In this document: positions 6,473 through 6,703 of the stretch, in pieces
Numbering within the stretch: position 1 is the stretch's first letter
How the letters are laid out: each line of letters opens with the position of its first letter
Notes under the pieces: generated by a model
What the model was told of the DNA's origin: nothing
Databases searched by the model: none
Seen by the model: only the letters and a program-made list of their open reading frames with translations
Assembly (NCBI GenBank): GCA_013153335.1
Contig: JAADEP010000009.1
Location: 1 to 6,703 of the forward strand
Direction of reading: 5' to 3'
Length of the DNA stretch: 6,703 nt
From: Chloroflexota bacterium
GTDB lineage: Bacteria > Chloroflexota > Anaerolineae > Anaerolineales > DRMV01
Translations under genes and position numbers: made by a program

Positions 6473-6501
6473 AGTTTACCATAAGACTGTCAAGGGGTCA
6501 A
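6473..6501 (-). promoter_or_regulatory. Candidate upstream promoter P2, near the insertion-sequence end
   Basis: Reading the - strand: -35 TTGACC (plus 6496-6501, 5 of 6), a 17-nt spacer, and -10 TAAACT (plus 6473-6478, 4 of 6). A second, perfect TTGACA lies at plus 6488-6493 but has only TATATG at a short 15-nt spacing. The -35 may belong to the insertion sequence's terminal region, which would make this an outward hybrid promoter (inference). Confidence 0.4.
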
Positions 6502-6542
6502 AAGGCGTTGGAATTCGGGTGCACGCAAATGTTGTAGAACGG

Positions 6543-6703
6543 TCACGTAGCGAGAGGGAGGCGAAGAGGGCTGTCACCGTTGAGCCAGGCAGGGCGGGCT
6601 TTGAGCACGGCTTCCCCGCTCCGCATCTTCCATTGCGCCCCTGCCACCTTCAACCGCCCCGTCACCACCTGTTTCACCCCGCTCTCAATCACCCCGCTCC
6701 CGA
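6543..6703 (-). mobile_element. C-terminal part of an insertion-sequence transposase (ISKra4/ISLre2-like)
   Basis: An open - strand frame enters from the right edge at 6701 and ends with TGA at 6543-6545, giving 52 residues. It begins GSGVIESGVKQVVTGRLK, followed by AGAQWK, EAVLKARPAWLNGD and a Leu/Pro-rich end. The pattern GSGxxES..K..V..RLK..G..W....A.A.L..R..WL.G is the typical C-terminus of DDE transposases of the ISKra4/ISLre2 type, where the Glu of the ES pair is probably catalytic. The exact family is uncertain from so short a piece. The element's end should lie between about 6490 and 6540, left of the stop codon. I cannot fix it because the opposite terminal repeat is outside the window. 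Whether the element is intact cannot be judged. Confidence 0.7.

Larger units (their letters stand above)
6368..6478. repeat. Two direct copies of ATAAGTTTA 102 bp apart
   Basis: The 9-mer ATAAGTTTA occurs at 6368-6376 and 6470-6478. On the - strand each copy reads TAAACTTAT and supplies the -10 box of a candidate promoter (P1 and P2). The repeat may be shared promoter chemistry or a regulator's half-site. Chance is possible at this length in an AT-rich leader. Confidence 0.4.

Overview
This is a GC-rich bacterial window with six protein genes and the tail of a transposase. Long Thr/Pro/Ser stalks follow lipoprotein signals or membrane anchors, and the sensor carries a C-terminal helix-turn-helix-like module. 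I associate both with Chloroflexota (Anaerolineae-like). This assignment comes from family resemblance and was not tested by a search.

Left part, + strand (45-1565): two exported lipoprotein genes 33 bp apart. The first is unrecognised. The second is a lipid-anchored PEBP / YbhB-YbcL protein. Its last 23 bp overlap the end of the convergent gene to the right.

Middle and right part, - strand, in transcription order: (1) a tyrosine-recombinase-like protein (6317-5277) that has lost most of its catalytic residues; (2) punA, a trimeric-type purine nucleoside phosphorylase (5277-4396), whose ATG overlaps the recombinase stop codon as TAATG; (3) a perfect 11-bp hairpin just after the punA stop; (4) a two-helix membrane protein with an outward Ig-like domain (4266-3589); (5) a multi-helix membrane sensor with a GAF-like domain and a C-terminal helix-turn-helix-like module but no visible histidine-kinase core (3501-1543). 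Genes 1 and 2 look like one translationally coupled unit. Genes 4 and 5 may be a second unit, either separated by the hairpin or joined by read-through.

Right edge (6318-6703): an AT-richer leader with two candidate - strand promoters built on a repeated 9-mer, then the C-terminal 52 codons of an insertion-sequence transposase running in from beyond the window. No tRNA, rRNA or CRISPR array was seen.

The most interesting points are the recombinase fold without its nucleophile, locked to a purine-salvage gene, and the kinase-less membrane sensor that may bind DNA directly.
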